64,000 nucleotides of DNA from Janthinobacterium fluminis (GTDB taxonomy: Bacteria; Pseudomonadota; Gammaproteobacteria; Burkholderiales; Burkholderiaceae_D): positions 186,001 through 250,000 of the forward strand of contig NZ_JAQQXR010000005.1 in the NCBI RefSeq assembly GCF_028595325.1, written 5' to 3'. Within the stretch, counting starts at the first letter, position 1. Each line of letters starts with the position of its first letter. A program made the translations under genes and the position numbers. The notes beneath the pieces were generated by a model. It was not told where the DNA came from. It did no database searches and saw only the letters and a program-made list of their open reading frames with translations. Shown one piece after another: positions 26,313 to 35,711 of this stretch.

Positions 26313-26504
26313 GTGAGTAGTAACGAAACAACGCAGCAATTCCAGACCTGGATGTGCCTTATTTGCGGCTGGGTGTACGACGAGGCGGCCGGTCTGCCCG
26401 ACGAGGGCATCGCCGCCGGCACGCGCTGGGCCGAGGTGCCGATGAACTGGACCTGCCCTGAATGCGGCGCGCGCAAGGACGATTTCGAGATGGTGGTGAT
26501 TTAA
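26313..26504 (+). CDS. Rubredoxin
   Basis: This small iron-sulfur protein of about 63 residues has two CxxC knuckles (MCLICGWVYDE and WTCPECGARKDDF) that bind one Fe for single-electron transfer. The aromatic and acidic residues between them (PDEGIAAGTRWAEVP) are typical. The start is taken as GTG 26313; a TTG at 26292 in the same frame would add seven residues. It lies between thiD (divergent) and the pil cluster, a neighbourhood common in betaproteobacteria. Its redox partner is unknown. Confidence 0.93.
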   Translation: MSSNETTQQFQTWMCLICGWVYDEAAGLPDEGIAAGTRWAEVPMNWTCPECGARKDDFEMVVI

Positions 26505-26588
26505 TTAATGTTGCGCCGGGCGGGGAAAGGCGGCCTGTTGCGCCCCTCCCTATGCTATCGTGCTGGTTCATGCCCCCAGTGAGCAAAT

Positions 26589-26996
26589 ATGACGACAACG
26601 CCGCAGTCCACGGCCGCGCCCCAGGCCGGCCTGAAAATCATGGTGATCGACGATAGCAGCACGATACGCCGCTCGGCCGAGATTTTTCTCAGCCAGGCCG
26701 GCTATCAGGTGGTGCTGGCCGAGGACGGCTTCGACGCGCTGGCGAAGATCAACGACCACCGTCCGGCGCTGATCTTCTGCGACATCCTGATGCCGCGCCT
26801 GGACGGCTACCAGACCTGCGCGCTGATCAAGAAGAGCGCCATCTTCCACGCCACGCCGGTGCTGATGCTGTCCTCGAAGGACGGCCTGTTCGACCGCGCG
26901 CGCGGCGCGATGGTCGGCTCGGCGGCCTACCTGAGCAAACCATTCACCAAGGACAGCCTGTTGGCGGCCGTGCGCGAGCACACCGCCGCGGCCTAG
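26589..26996 (+). CDS. pilG: Twitching motility response regulator PilG
   Basis: The 135-residue protein is a single receiver domain: acidic pocket at Asp21-Asp22, phospho-acceptor Asp65 (IFCDILMPRLDG) and a conserved Lys in YLSKPFT. No output domain is present. In the Pil-Chp pathway PilG is phosphorylated by ChpA and promotes pilus extension through PilB and cAMP signalling. The assignment rests on being the first of pilG-pilH-pilI-pilJ-chpA. Confidence 0.93.
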   Translation: MTTTPQSTAAPQAGLKIMVIDDSSTIRRSAEIFLSQAGYQVVLAEDGFDALAKINDHRPALIFCDILMPRLDGYQTCALIKKSAIFHATPVLMLSSKDGLFDRARGAMVGSAAYLSKPFTKDSLLAAVREHTAAA

Positions 26997-27024
26997 TCCG
27001 ACACTTACACCGCAGGGGGCGCAT

Positions 27025-27390
27025 ATGGCCATACATAAAATTCTCATCGTCGACGACTCGCCCACCGAGCGCTACTACCTGAGCGACATCCTGGTGCGCC
27101 ACGGCTTCGCCGTCAGCACCGCCGAGAACGGCGAGGAGGCGCTGGCGAAGATCAAGCTCGACAAGCCGGAGCTGATCTTGATGGACGTCGTCATGCCGGG
27201 CGCCAACGGCTTCCAGGTGACCCGCTCGATCGTCCGCGATCCGGCGCTGGCCGACGTGCCGGTGATCATCTGTTCGAGCAAGAACCAGGAAACCGACCGC
27301 ATCTGGGGCATGCGCCAGGGCGCGCGCGCCTACCTGGTCAAGCCGGTCGACCCGGCCGAGCTGCTGGCCCACATCGCCGCGCTCGGCTGA
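27025..27390 (+). CDS. pilH: Twitching motility response regulator PilH
   Basis: The 121-residue stand-alone receiver domain has ILIVDDSPTERYYL, phospho-acceptor Asp54 (ILMDVVMPGANGFQ) and AYLVKPVDP. PilH is the second CheY-like output of the Pil-Chp system, associated with pilus retraction or acting as a phosphate sink. It lies 28 bases after pilG, with GGGGGC before the start, and two bases before pilI, so all are likely cotranscribed. Confidence 0.93.
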   Translation: MAIHKILIVDDSPTERYYLSDILVRHGFAVSTAENGEEALAKIKLDKPELILMDVVMPGANGFQVTRSIVRDPALADVPVIICSSKNQETDRIWGMRQGARAYLVKPVDPAELLAHIAALG

Positions 27391-27392
27391 CG

Positions 27393-27953
27393 ATGGCGGC
27401 GGGCGGCCACGAGCACCAGCGGGCGGCGCCGGACGGCGCCGAGCGGCGCAGCCGGCTGCGCCAGTACCAGGTGCAGCTGCTGGAGCGCATGCAGGCCGCC
27501 AGGAGCGGCGCCGTCGACCGCAGCAAGCGGCTCGGCGTCATGCTGGGCGGCAGCCGCTGCCTGCTCGACCTGAGCCAGGTCGGCGAGATCGCGCCGCTGG
27601 CCGGCGTCGTCGCCGTGCCGCTGGCGCGCGACTGGTATCTGGGCCTGTCCAACATCCGCGGCAACCTGTGCGGCATCGTCGACCTGGCCCGCTACCGCGG
27701 CGAGGCGGCCGCCGTGGCGGGGCCGGACAGCCGCGTCATCACGTTTGCGCCGGCGCTTGGCTTCAACTGCGCGCTGCTGGCCGCGGCCGTGCTGGGCCTG
27801 CGCCAGCCGGAGCAGATGCAGGCGCAGGCGCGCGCCGCCGACGCGCCGGCGTGGGCGGCGCAGCGCTTCGTCGACGCCGACGCGCACAGCTGGACCGGCA
27901 TCGACCTGGCCCTGCTGGTGCGCGAGGCGCGCTTTTTGCACATCGGTTTTTAA
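27393..27953 (+). CDS. pilI: CheW-like adaptor PilI
   Basis: The 186-residue CheW-domain protein has GVMLGGSRCLLDLSQVGEIAPL and WYLGLSNIRGNLCGIVDL, the two conserved CheW blocks. It couples the PilJ receptor to the ChpA kinase. A basic, glutamine-rich extension of about 45 residues precedes the domain. The position between pilH and pilJ supports the assignment. Confidence 0.9.
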   Translation: MAAGGHEHQRAAPDGAERRSRLRQYQVQLLERMQAARSGAVDRSKRLGVMLGGSRCLLDLSQVGEIAPLAGVVAVPLARDWYLGLSNIRGNLCGIVDLARYRGEAAAVAGPDSRVITFAPALGFNCALLAAAVLGLRQPEQMQAQARAADAPAWAAQRFVDADAHSWTGIDLALLVREARFLHIGF

Positions 27954-27974
27954 GCCTTAGGCACGGGAGATGGA

Positions 27975-30245
27975 ATGGGATTGATATCAGCGTGGTGGTC
28001 CAGGGAGCGGCAGGCGCCGGACGACGCGGCGCCGAACTCGGAGTTCGCCGCCGCCGCGCCGGCGCCGGCCGCCGACGCCGGCGCCGACGCGCCGCTGCGC
28101 CTGCGCGACGCGCTCGGCAGCAAGCGAAGCCGCGCGCCGGCGCGCGAGAGCGACTTCCGCCTGCCTCTGATCGGCCACCTGGCGCTGCAAAAGCAGCTCA
28201 GCATCCTCTCGACGGTGCTGGCGCTGAGCCTGGCCGCCAGCCTGCTGTTCGTCGGCCTGAACATCCGCCACAGCGCCGTGCTGTCGACGCAGACGCAGAT
28301 CGCCAGCGACGCGCTGATGCACTCGCAGCGGGTCGGCAAGGCGGCGCCGAACGCCGTGCAGGGCAACGCCGAGGCATTCCGCCAGCTCGACGAGAGCCGC
28401 AATGAATTGAACCGCGACCTGGCGCTGATGGCCCGCGGCGGCGACTACCAGGGCCGCCACGTCGGCGAGCCGGACGCCGCGCTGGCGCCGGTGGTGGCCG
28501 AGGCGCGCAAAAAATGGGCCAGCAGCGACAAGGCGGCCCACACGATCTTGCGCATGAAGGCCGAGCTCAGCGAGTTCGACCTGACGCTGCGGCAGTTGAA
28601 CGCGCTCTCGCCGGTGCTGCTGGCGCAGAGCGAGGAAATCGCCGCGCTGAAGGTGCAGCGCGGCGCCGGCGCGCGCGAGATGGCGGTGCTGGGCCGGCTG
28701 ACCATGCTGACCCAGCGCATGAGCCGCAGCGCCAGCGAATTCCTCGGCTCCGGCGGCATCAGCCCGGACACGGCCTTCCAGCTGGGCGGCGACACGACCT
28801 ATTTCCGCGCCGCCATCGACGCCTTCCTGAACGGCAGCGACACGCTGCAGATCGCCGCCAGCCGCGACGCCGAGCTGCGCGACAAGCTGGGTGCGCTGAA
28901 AAGCCGCTTCGACCAGTACCAGAAGCTGGTCTCGGCCATCCTCGACAAGCTCGACAAGTTCACGGCCGCGAAGGCGGCCGAGCAGCTGATCTTCAACGAG
29001 AACGAGGGCGTGCGCCAGCGCCTGGCGCTGCTGCAGCAGCGCTACCACAGCGACCAGGACACGCCGGGCCGGGAATTCTGGGCCATGGTCGGGGCGGCGC
29101 TGCTGACGCTGATCGCGGCGGCCGGCATCGGCCGCGTGCTGCTGCAGGATTCCAGCAACCGCACCCGCGGCGCCGACCGGCGCCGCCAGGACGCCGAGGC
29201 GCAGCGCCTGCTGTCGCAGCGCAAGGAGGAGGAGGCCAAGGCCACCAACGACCAGAACCAGGCCGCCATTTTGCGCCTGATGAACGAGTTGCAGGAGGTG
29301 GCCGACGGCGACCTGACGGTGCAGGCCACGGTGTCGGAGGACATCACCGGCGCCATCGCCGACTCGGTCAACTACACGGTCGAGGAATTGCGCGGCCTGG
29401 TCGGGCGCGTCACCGCCACCGCCGAGCAGGTCACGCGCGCCTCCAGCCACGCCCACAGCATCTCGCGCGACCTGCTGAGCGCCTCGCAGCAGCAGTCGCG
29501 CGAGATCCAGGACGCCAGCGCCACCGTCGTCAAGATGGCCAACGAGATCACCGACGTGTCGAAGTCGGCCAGCGAGTCGGCCGACGTGGCGCGCCAGTCG
29601 CTGGCGGCGGCGCGCCAGGGCTCGACGGCCGTGGAAAACGCCATCAAGGGCATGCACGAGATCCGCGAGCAGATCCAGGAGACGTCGAAGCGCATCAAGC
29701 GCCTGGGCGAGTCCTCGCAGGAGATCGGCGAAATCACCGAACTCATTTCCGACATCACCGAGCAGACCAACGTGCTGGCCCTGAACGCGGCGATCCAGGC
29801 CGCCTCGGCCGGCGAGGCGGGGCGCGGCTTCTCCGTCGTCGCCGAAGAGGTGCAGCGCCTGGCCGAGCGCTCGGCCGGCGCCGCCAAGCAGATCGGCGCG
29901 CTGGTGCGCACCATCCAGACCGACACCCACGACGCCGTCGCGGCGATGGAAAAATCGACCCAGGGCGTGGTCGAGGGCGCGCGCCTGTCCGACGCGGCCG
30001 GCGCGGCGCTGTCGGACATCAGCCAGGTGTCGCACCGCCTGGCCGAGCTGATCCAGGGCATTTCCTTCGCCACCGGCCTGCAGGCCACGTCGGCCAACGG
30101 CGTCGCCCTGAACATCCAGCACATCCTGTCGGTGACCGAGCAGACCCAGGACGGCACCCAGCAGACCGCGCAGTCGATCCACAAACTGGCGGTGCTGGCG
30201 CAGGAGCTGAAAAACTCGGTGTCGCGCTTCCGCGTCGTCGCCTGA
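27975..30245 (+). CDS. pilJ: Methyl-accepting chemotaxis-type receptor PilJ
   Basis: The 756-residue protein has an Ala-rich cytoplasmic N-terminus, membrane helix 1 (about 75-95), a periplasmic helical sensor region, membrane helix 2 (about 367-389), a HAMP-like segment ([13 protein letters not shown]) and a cytoplasmic signalling domain with the hairpin tip [24 protein letters not shown] near residue 600 (quoted here in part as its key residues). PilJ senses surface contact or pilin and signals through PilI and ChpA. A good ribosome binding site (GGGAG) precedes the start. The roughly 60-residue Ala/Pro extension before helix 1 is longer than in Pseudomonas PilJ. Confidence 0.92.
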   Translation: MGLISAWWSRERQAPDDAAPNSEFAAAAPAPAADAGADAPLRLRDALGSKRSRAPARESDFRLPLIGHLALQKQLSILSTVLALSLAASLLFVGLNIRHSAVLSTQTQIASDALMHSQRVGKAAPNAVQGNAEAFRQLDESRNELNRDLALMARGGDYQGRHVGEPDAALAPVVAEARKKWASSDKAAHTILRMKAELSEFDLTLRQLNALSPVLLAQSEEIAALKVQRGAGAREMAVLGRLTMLTQRMSRSASEFLGSGGISPDTAFQLGGDTTYFRAAIDAFLNGSDTLQIAASRDAELRDKLGALKSRFDQYQKLVSAILDKLDKFTAAKAAEQLIFNENEGVRQRLALLQQRYHSDQDTPGREFWAMVGAALLTLIAAAGIGRVLLQDSSNRTRGADRRRQDAEAQRLLSQRKEEEAKATNDQNQAAILRLMNELQEVADGDLTVQATVSEDITGAIADSVNYTVEELRGLVGRVTATAEQVTRASSHAHSISRDLLSASQQQSREIQDASATVVKMANEITDVSKSASESADVARQSLAAARQGSTAVENAIKGMHEIREQIQETSKRIKRLGESSQEIGEITELISDITEQTNVLALNAAIQAASAGEAGRGFSVVAEEVQRLAERSAGAAKQIGALVRTIQTDTHDAVAAMEKSTQGVVEGARLSDAAGAALSDISQVSHRLAELIQGISFATGLQATSANGVALNIQHILSVTEQTQDGTQQTAQSIHKLAVLAQELKNSVSRFRVVA

Positions 30246-30284
30246 ACATGACGAGCGCACCCCCCACGAATTGCCGAGGCCAGC

Positions 30285-33200
30285 ATGAGCACAACTGATG
30301 TAACGTCCGCGCCGCCGGCGCCGCAGCTGACGGGCTTCGACAGCGGGCCGCTGTCCTGGGTCATGGCGGAAATCCGCGAAGCGCTGGGGCGCTCGCGCAC
30401 GGCCCTGTTCGAGGCCGGCGGGCGCCAGCTGGAGGAGCGCGCCACCGCGCTGCGGCACGCCAAGTCGCACCTGCACCAGGCCCACGGCGCGCTGCTGATG
30501 GTCGACGTCGACGGCGTCTGCATGCTGACGCTGGCGGCCGAGCAGGTGCTGGAGGGCTTCAAGCAGGGCACGCTGGAATACAACGTCGACAACGCCGAGG
30601 CCGTCGCCGAGTTGTACCTGGCGCTAGGCGAATACCTGGACGAGCTGCTGGCCGGCGCGCCGCCGCAGCCGGCCCGCCTGTTCCCCTATTACCGCGCGCT
30701 GCAGACGCTGCTGGGCGTCGAGCGCATCCACCCGTCCGAGCTGTTCTTCCCGCCGCCGCCGGCGCAGGTTAGCATCCGTGCCGCCGCGCAGCCGGCGCCG
30801 CCGGATTACCCGGCCTACCGCCAGCGCTTCGAGAAGGCGCTGCTGCCGTTCTTGAAAAGCGCCGCCGGCGCCGAGCAGGATGGCTACGCCGGCGCGCTGC
30901 GCGAGGCCGTCAAGCTGGTCGCCGAGGCGCAGCTGGAGGCGCCGGCGCGCACCTTCTGGTGCGTGATGCAAAGCTTCGCCGAGCTGGTCGCCGCCGGCGA
31001 GCTGGCCTGCGACCTGTACGTGAAGCAGTTGTTCGGCCTGATCAACCTGCAGATGCGCCGCCTGGCCTCGGGCGGCGCGACGCTGCCCGAGGCCATGTTG
31101 CGCGACGCGCTGTTCTTCATCGCCGCCGCCGCGCGGCCGACGCCGGGCGCGCAGCAGATGCGCAAGGCTTACCGCCTGGACGGCCTGGCGCCGTCCGACT
31201 ACGCGCTGAAGCGCTACGGCCGCATCGACCCGGAGGCGCTGGAGCGGGCGCGCGCGGCGCTGGCGCGGGCCAAGGCGGCCTGGGGCCGGCTGGCCGAGGC
31301 CGAGCCGGACACGGCGCTGGACGCCGCCTTCGCGCAAGCGCTGGAAGAGGTGGCGCGCGAGGCCGAGCGGCTGAAGGTGGCGGCGCTGGCGGCGCTGATG
31401 CGCCAGCTGGGCGTCGTCGCGGCGGCGGCCGCGCGCACCGGGCGCAGCGCCGGCCTGGAGCTGGAAATGGCGACGGCGCTGCTGTTCGCCGAGCACGGCC
31501 TGGAGCAGATCCGCCGCCTGCCCGACGACTTCGCCGGCAACGCCGCCGGCATCGGCGCGCGGCTGGAGGCGCTGCTGGCCGGCGACACGCCGCCGGCGCC
31601 GTCGCAGTGGCAGGGCGACATGGCGCGCCAGATCGAGCAGGAGCAGACCGTCGCGGCGTTGGCCGGCGAAATGAAAACCGGCCTGCGCCAGGTCGAGAAG
31701 GTGCTCGACGAATACTACGCCGATCCGGCCACGCGGCCGGCGCTGGCCGGCATCGACGCCGTGCTGCACCAGTTGCAGGGCGCGCTGGCGATGCTCGACC
31801 AGGAGCACGCGATGCGCGCGGCGCGGCACGTGAAGGCGGCCGTGCGGCAGTTGGCGGACGGCGCCGGGGCGCCGGGCGCGCTCGACGCTATCGCGCAAAA
31901 TGTCGGCGCGCTGGGCTTCTTCGTCGACATGCTGGGCCGCAACGCCGACGCGGCCAAGGGCCGCTTCCACTTCGACGCGGCGGCGGGCACCTTCCGCGCC
32001 ATCCCGTTCGAGAAAATCGCCGCCGCCGATCCCGTGCCGCTGCTTGACGACGCGCTGGAGGCGCAGCCGGCCGCGCCGGCCGCCGCGGACGCGGAAGCCG
32101 GCGACGCCGCCGTCGAGGCCGAGCTACTCGACATCTTCATCGCCGAGGCGCGCGAGGTGCTCGGCTTCGTCGAGGCGACGCTGGCCCGGCCGCGCGCCCA
32201 CAGCGGCGCCCCGGACAGCCTGGCCATGCTGCGGCGCTCCTTCCACACGCTCAAGGGCAGCGGGCGCATGGTCGGCCTGAACCAGTTCGCCGACGCCGCC
32301 GCCGCCGTCGAGCGCGTGATGAACGTCTGGCTGGCCGAGGAACGCGCCGCCAGCGACGAACTGTTTGGCCTGCTGGCGCACTGCTGGAGCGAGTTGAGCG
32401 ACTGGGTCGCCGAACTGGCCGGCGGCGCCGGCGCCGGCCGCGATGCCGCCGCCATGGTCGCGGCGGCCGCGCGCGTGCAGCAGGGCGGGGCCTTCGAGGC
32501 TGGCGACATGCCGGCGTCCATCGCCGGCGCCGGCCCGGACGACGGCGCCGCCACGGCGCCGGCCGCGCCCGCGTCCGGCAAGGTCATCGGCTTCCAGTCG
32601 GCGACGGCGCCCAGCGAGCAGCGCGACGACAACCGCAAGCTGGTTGGCGAACTCGATATCGCCCTGCCGCTGTACAACATCTATCTGGCCGAGACGGACG
32701 AGCTGCTGCGCCTGCTGGGCGTCGACTTCAGCGAATGGCGCCACGAGCCGCAACGCGCCGTCAGCGCCGAGGCGCTGCACGCGGCGCACACGCTGGCCGG
32801 CACCTCCGGCACGGTCGGCTTCAAGGCGCTGCGCGACCTGGCGCACGCGCTGGAACTGGCCATCGAGGCGGCGGTGCCGCCCGCCGCCGCGCTCAACGAA
32901 GCGCAGCACGGGCTGCTCGATCAAGTGCGCGAGCGCATCGGCCAGATGCTGCAGGATTTTGCGCTGGGCGAGCTGGCGCCTGCGCAGCCGGAACTGGTCG
33001 CGGCGCTGCAGCAACTGCGCGAGCAATTGCTGGCGCGGCCCAGCAAGGAGGCGAGCCACCTCGACGCGCTGGAAGTGCGCCTGAACACGCTGTTCGCCGC
33101 CACCTACGACAGCATCGTCGCCGCCACGCCGGCGGATGCCGAGGCGGCGGCGGCGCCGCCCGCCGTAGCGCCGCCGCAACCCGCGCCCGCCAGCGCCGCG

Positions 33201-35711
33201 CCCGCAGTGGCCGGCGACGATCCGGCGGCGCGGCTCGACGCGCTGTTTGAGGCGACTTACCACAGCATCGTCGGCAATCCGCCGCAGTCGGGTGCGGCCT
33301 CCGCCGTCGCCGACAGCGCGCCGCCGGCCAAGCCGGCACTGCCGCCGGCGCCCGACACCAGCGGCGTCGACGAGCTGTTCGACGCCATCTTTGACGAAGC
33401 GGCCGTGGCGCCGGCCGTGGCCGCAGCCGCGCCGGAAAGCGTCGTCGCGGCCGCGCCCGACAGCGTCGCCGCCGCGCCGGCCGAGGAGGTGCTGGTCGCG
33501 GCCGGGCCGCGCGACGAGCTGGACCCGGACCTGCTGCCGGTGTTCCTGGAAGAGGGCGCCGACCTGCTGCCGCAGATCGGCCAGGCGCTGCGCAGCTGGC
33601 AGCGCAGCCCCGACGGCAACGGCCAGGCGCAGATGCTGCTGCGCACCCTGCACACCGTCAAGGGCAGCGCGCGCATGGCCGGCGCGATGCGCCTGGGCCA
33701 GCATGCGCACGACATCGAAACCCACATCGAAAACATGCTGCACGCGGGCACCGCCACGCCGCACGCCTTCGAGGAACTGCTGGCCCACTACGACCACGCG
33801 CTGCTGCTGTTCGAACAATTGCAGCAGCCGGCGCCGGCGGCGCCCGCGGCCGAGGCCGGGCGGGTTCCCGAGGCCGGCCCCGCCGCCGACGCCAAGGTGG
33901 CGCTGGTGCGTGTGCGCGCCGACATCCTCGACCGGCTGGTGAACCAGGCCGGCGAAGTGTCGATCACCCGCTCGAAACTGGAAACCGAAGTCGGCGCGCT
34001 GCGCGCCTCGCTGCTGGAATTCGCCGACAACCTGGCGCGGCTGCGGCGCCAGTTGCGCGAGGTCGAAATGCAGGCCGAGTCGCAGATCGCCTCGCGCATG
34101 GCCATCTCCAGCGAGCGCGAATTCGACCCGCTGGAATTCGACCGTTTTACGCGCCTGCAGGAACTGACGCGCATGATGGCCGAAAGCGTCAGCGACGTCG
34201 CCTCCTTCCATGAAAATCTGACGCGCAACGTCGACAGCGCCGCCGACGACCTGGTGCTGCAGGGGCGCCTGACGCGCGAACTGCAGCGCGACCTGATGCG
34301 GGTGCGCATGGTGCCGTTCGCCAGCATCTCCGAGCGCCTGTTCCGCGTCGCCCGCCAGAGCGCGAAAGAGGTCGACAAACGCGTCAACCTCGACCTGCGC
34401 GGCGGCGCCGTGGAAATCGACCGCGGCGTGCTCGAACGCATGGCCGCGCCGTTCGAGCACCTGCTGCGCAACGCCATCGCCCACGGCATCGAAACGCGCG
34501 CCGGCCGCGCCGCCGCCGGCAAGAACGAAACCGGCGAGCTGCTGGTGCAGGTGAGCCAGCAGGGCAACGAAGTCGTCATCGAATTCAGCGACGACGGCGC
34601 CGGCCTGGATCTGGCGCGCATCCGCGCCAAGGCGCGCAGCGCCGGTTTGCTGGGGCCGGACGAGGAGGTCGACGACGCCCAGGCGGCCGCGCTGATCTTC
34701 CAGCCCGGCTTCTCCACCGCCGACAGCCTGACCGAGCTGGCCGGGCGGGGCGTCGGCATGGACATCGTGCGCGCCGAGGCGCACGCGCTGGGCGGCCGGG
34801 TCGACACCGAGTCCGAGCCGGGGCAGGGCGCGCGCTTCACCATCCACCTGCCGCTGACCTTGGCGGTGACCCAGGTGGTGCTGTTGTCGTGCGGCGGAAA
34901 AACCTATGCGCTGCCGTCCATCCTGGTCGAGCAGGTGCTGCAGCTGAAGGAGGCGGCGCTGGCCGAGGCGCACGCCGCCGGCGGCGTCGGCGCCCAGGGC
35001 CAGCAGGTGGCGCTGCATTACCTGTCCGAGCTGCTCGGCGAAGCGGCCGCGCGGCCGCAGGGCCAGCGTTCCAGCCCGGTTCTGCTGCTGCGCAACGGCC
35101 ACGACCGGCTGGCGCTGCAAGTCGATGAGGTGCTGGGCAACCGCGAAGTCGTCATCAAGAACGTCGGGCCGCAGCTGGCGCGCATGGCGGGCATCGCCGG
35201 CGCCACCGTGCTGGGCTCCGGCGAAATCGTGCTGATCCTGAATCCGGTGGCGCTGGCGCAGCACCTCGCACAGCATCCCGAGCTGCGCGCCCACTACGCC
35301 GCCGCCGCGGCCGGCGCCGATGCGGGCGCCGCCGCGCGCCTGCGCGACAAAGTCATCATGGTGGTCGACGATTCGCTGACCGTGCGCCGCGTCACCCAGC
35401 GTTTGCTGGAGCGCGAGGGCTATCAGGTGGTGCTGGCCAAGGATGGCGTCGACGCGCTGGAGCAACTGCAGGGCGTGACGCCGGCCATGATGCTGGTCGA
35501 CATAGAAATGCCGCGCATGGACGGCTTCGACCTGACCCGCAATGTGCGCGGCGACGCCCGCACGCAGGCGATACCGATCATCATGATCACCTCGCGCAGC
35601 GCCGACAAGCACCGCAACTACGCGCTGGAACTGGGTGTGGACGCCTACTTCGGCAAGCCCTTCCAGGAAGAGGTGCTGCTGGCGGCCATCAGCGGCCTGC
35701 TGGCAAAGTAG
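30285..35711 (+). CDS. chpA: Hybrid chemotaxis kinase ChpA/PilL
   Basis: The 1808-residue protein has multiple histidine phosphotransfer (Hpt) modules: an N-terminal Hpt-like region around His67 (QAHGAL), then His654 (HTLKGSGRM), His835 (HTLAGTSGT) and His1123 (HTVKGSARM). These are followed by a CheA dimerisation helix pair, an ATPase domain (N-box EHLLRNAIAHG near 1391-1401), a CheW-like domain and a C-terminal receiver with phospho-acceptor Asp1739 (LVDIEMPRMDG). It phosphorylates PilG and PilH to control type IV pili. The Hpt modules are joined by Ala/Pro-rich linkers carrying repeated ELF/TLF motifs. The 3' end overlaps convergent phrB by 23 bases. Confidence 0.94.
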   Translation: MSTTDVTSAPPAPQLTGFDSGPLSWVMAEIREALGRSRTALFEAGGRQLEERATALRHAKSHLHQAHGALLMVDVDGVCMLTLAAEQVLEGFKQGTLEYNVDNAEAVAELYLALGEYLDELLAGAPPQPARLFPYYRALQTLLGVERIHPSELFFPPPPAQVSIRAAAQPAPPDYPAYRQRFEKALLPFLKSAAGAEQDGYAGALREAVKLVAEAQLEAPARTFWCVMQSFAELVAAGELACDLYVKQLFGLINLQMRRLASGGATLPEAMLRDALFFIAAAARPTPGAQQMRKAYRLDGLAPSDYALKRYGRIDPEALERARAALARAKAAWGRLAEAEPDTALDAAFAQALEEVAREAERLKVAALAALMRQLGVVAAAAARTGRSAGLELEMATALLFAEHGLEQIRRLPDDFAGNAAGIGARLEALLAGDTPPAPSQWQGDMARQIEQEQTVAALAGEMKTGLRQVEKVLDEYYADPATRPALAGIDAVLHQLQGALAMLDQEHAMRAARHVKAAVRQLADGAGAPGALDAIAQNVGALGFFVDMLGRNADAAKGRFHFDAAAGTFRAIPFEKIAAADPVPLLDDALEAQPAAPAAADAEAGDAAVEAELLDIFIAEAREVLGFVEATLARPRAHSGAPDSLAMLRRSFHTLKGSGRMVGLNQFADAAAAVERVMNVWLAEERAASDELFGLLAHCWSELSDWVAELAGGAGAGRDAAAMVAAAARVQQGGAFEAGDMPASIAGAGPDDGAATAPAAPASGKVIGFQSATAPSEQRDDNRKLVGELDIALPLYNIYLAETDELLRLLGVDFSEWRHEPQRAVSAEALHAAHTLAGTSGTVGFKALRDLAHALELAIEAAVPPAAALNEAQHGLLDQVRERIGQMLQDFALGELAPAQPELVAALQQLREQLLARPSKEASHLDALEVRLNTLFAATYDSIVAATPADAEAAAAPPAVAPPQPAPASAAPAVAGDDPAARLDALFEATYHSIVGNPPQSGAASAVADSAPPAKPALPPAPDTSGVDELFDAIFDEAAVAPAVAAAAPESVVAAAPDSVAAAPAEEVLVAAGPRDELDPDLLPVFLEEGADLLPQIGQALRSWQRSPDGNGQAQMLLRTLHTVKGSARMAGAMRLGQHAHDIETHIENMLHAGTATPHAFEELLAHYDHALLLFEQLQQPAPAAPAAEAGRVPEAGPAADAKVALVRVRADILDRLVNQAGEVSITRSKLETEVGALRASLLEFADNLARLRRQLREVEMQAESQIASRMAISSEREFDPLEFDRFTRLQELTRMMAESVSDVASFHENLTRNVDSAADDLVLQGRLTRELQRDLMRVRMVPFASISERLFRVARQSAKEVDKRVNLDLRGGAVEIDRGVLERMAAPFEHLLRNAIAHGIETRAGRAAAGKNETGELLVQVSQQGNEVVIEFSDDGAGLDLARIRAKARSAGLLGPDEEVDDAQAAALIFQPGFSTADSLTELAGRGVGMDIVRAEAHALGGRVDTESEPGQGARFTIHLPLTLAVTQVVLLSCGGKTYALPSILVEQVLQLKEAALAEAHAAGGVGAQGQQVALHYLSELLGEAAARPQGQRSSPVLLLRNGHDRLALQVDEVLGNREVVIKNVGPQLARMAGIAGATVLGSGEIVLILNPVALAQHLAQHPELRAHYAAAAAGADAGAAARLRDKVIMVVDDSLTVRRVTQRLLEREGYQVVLAKDGVDALEQLQGVTPAMMLVDIEMPRMDGFDLTRNVRGDARTQAIPIIMITSRSADKHRNYALELGVDAYFGKPFQEEVLLAAISGLLAK

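Noticed and set aside
32124-35612. 1162-codon minus-strand frame opposite chpA
   Set aside because: A shadow of GC-rich codon use; composition rich in Arg, Gly, Gln and His, without any motif, while the plus strand shows clear Hpt, ATPase and receiver domains.
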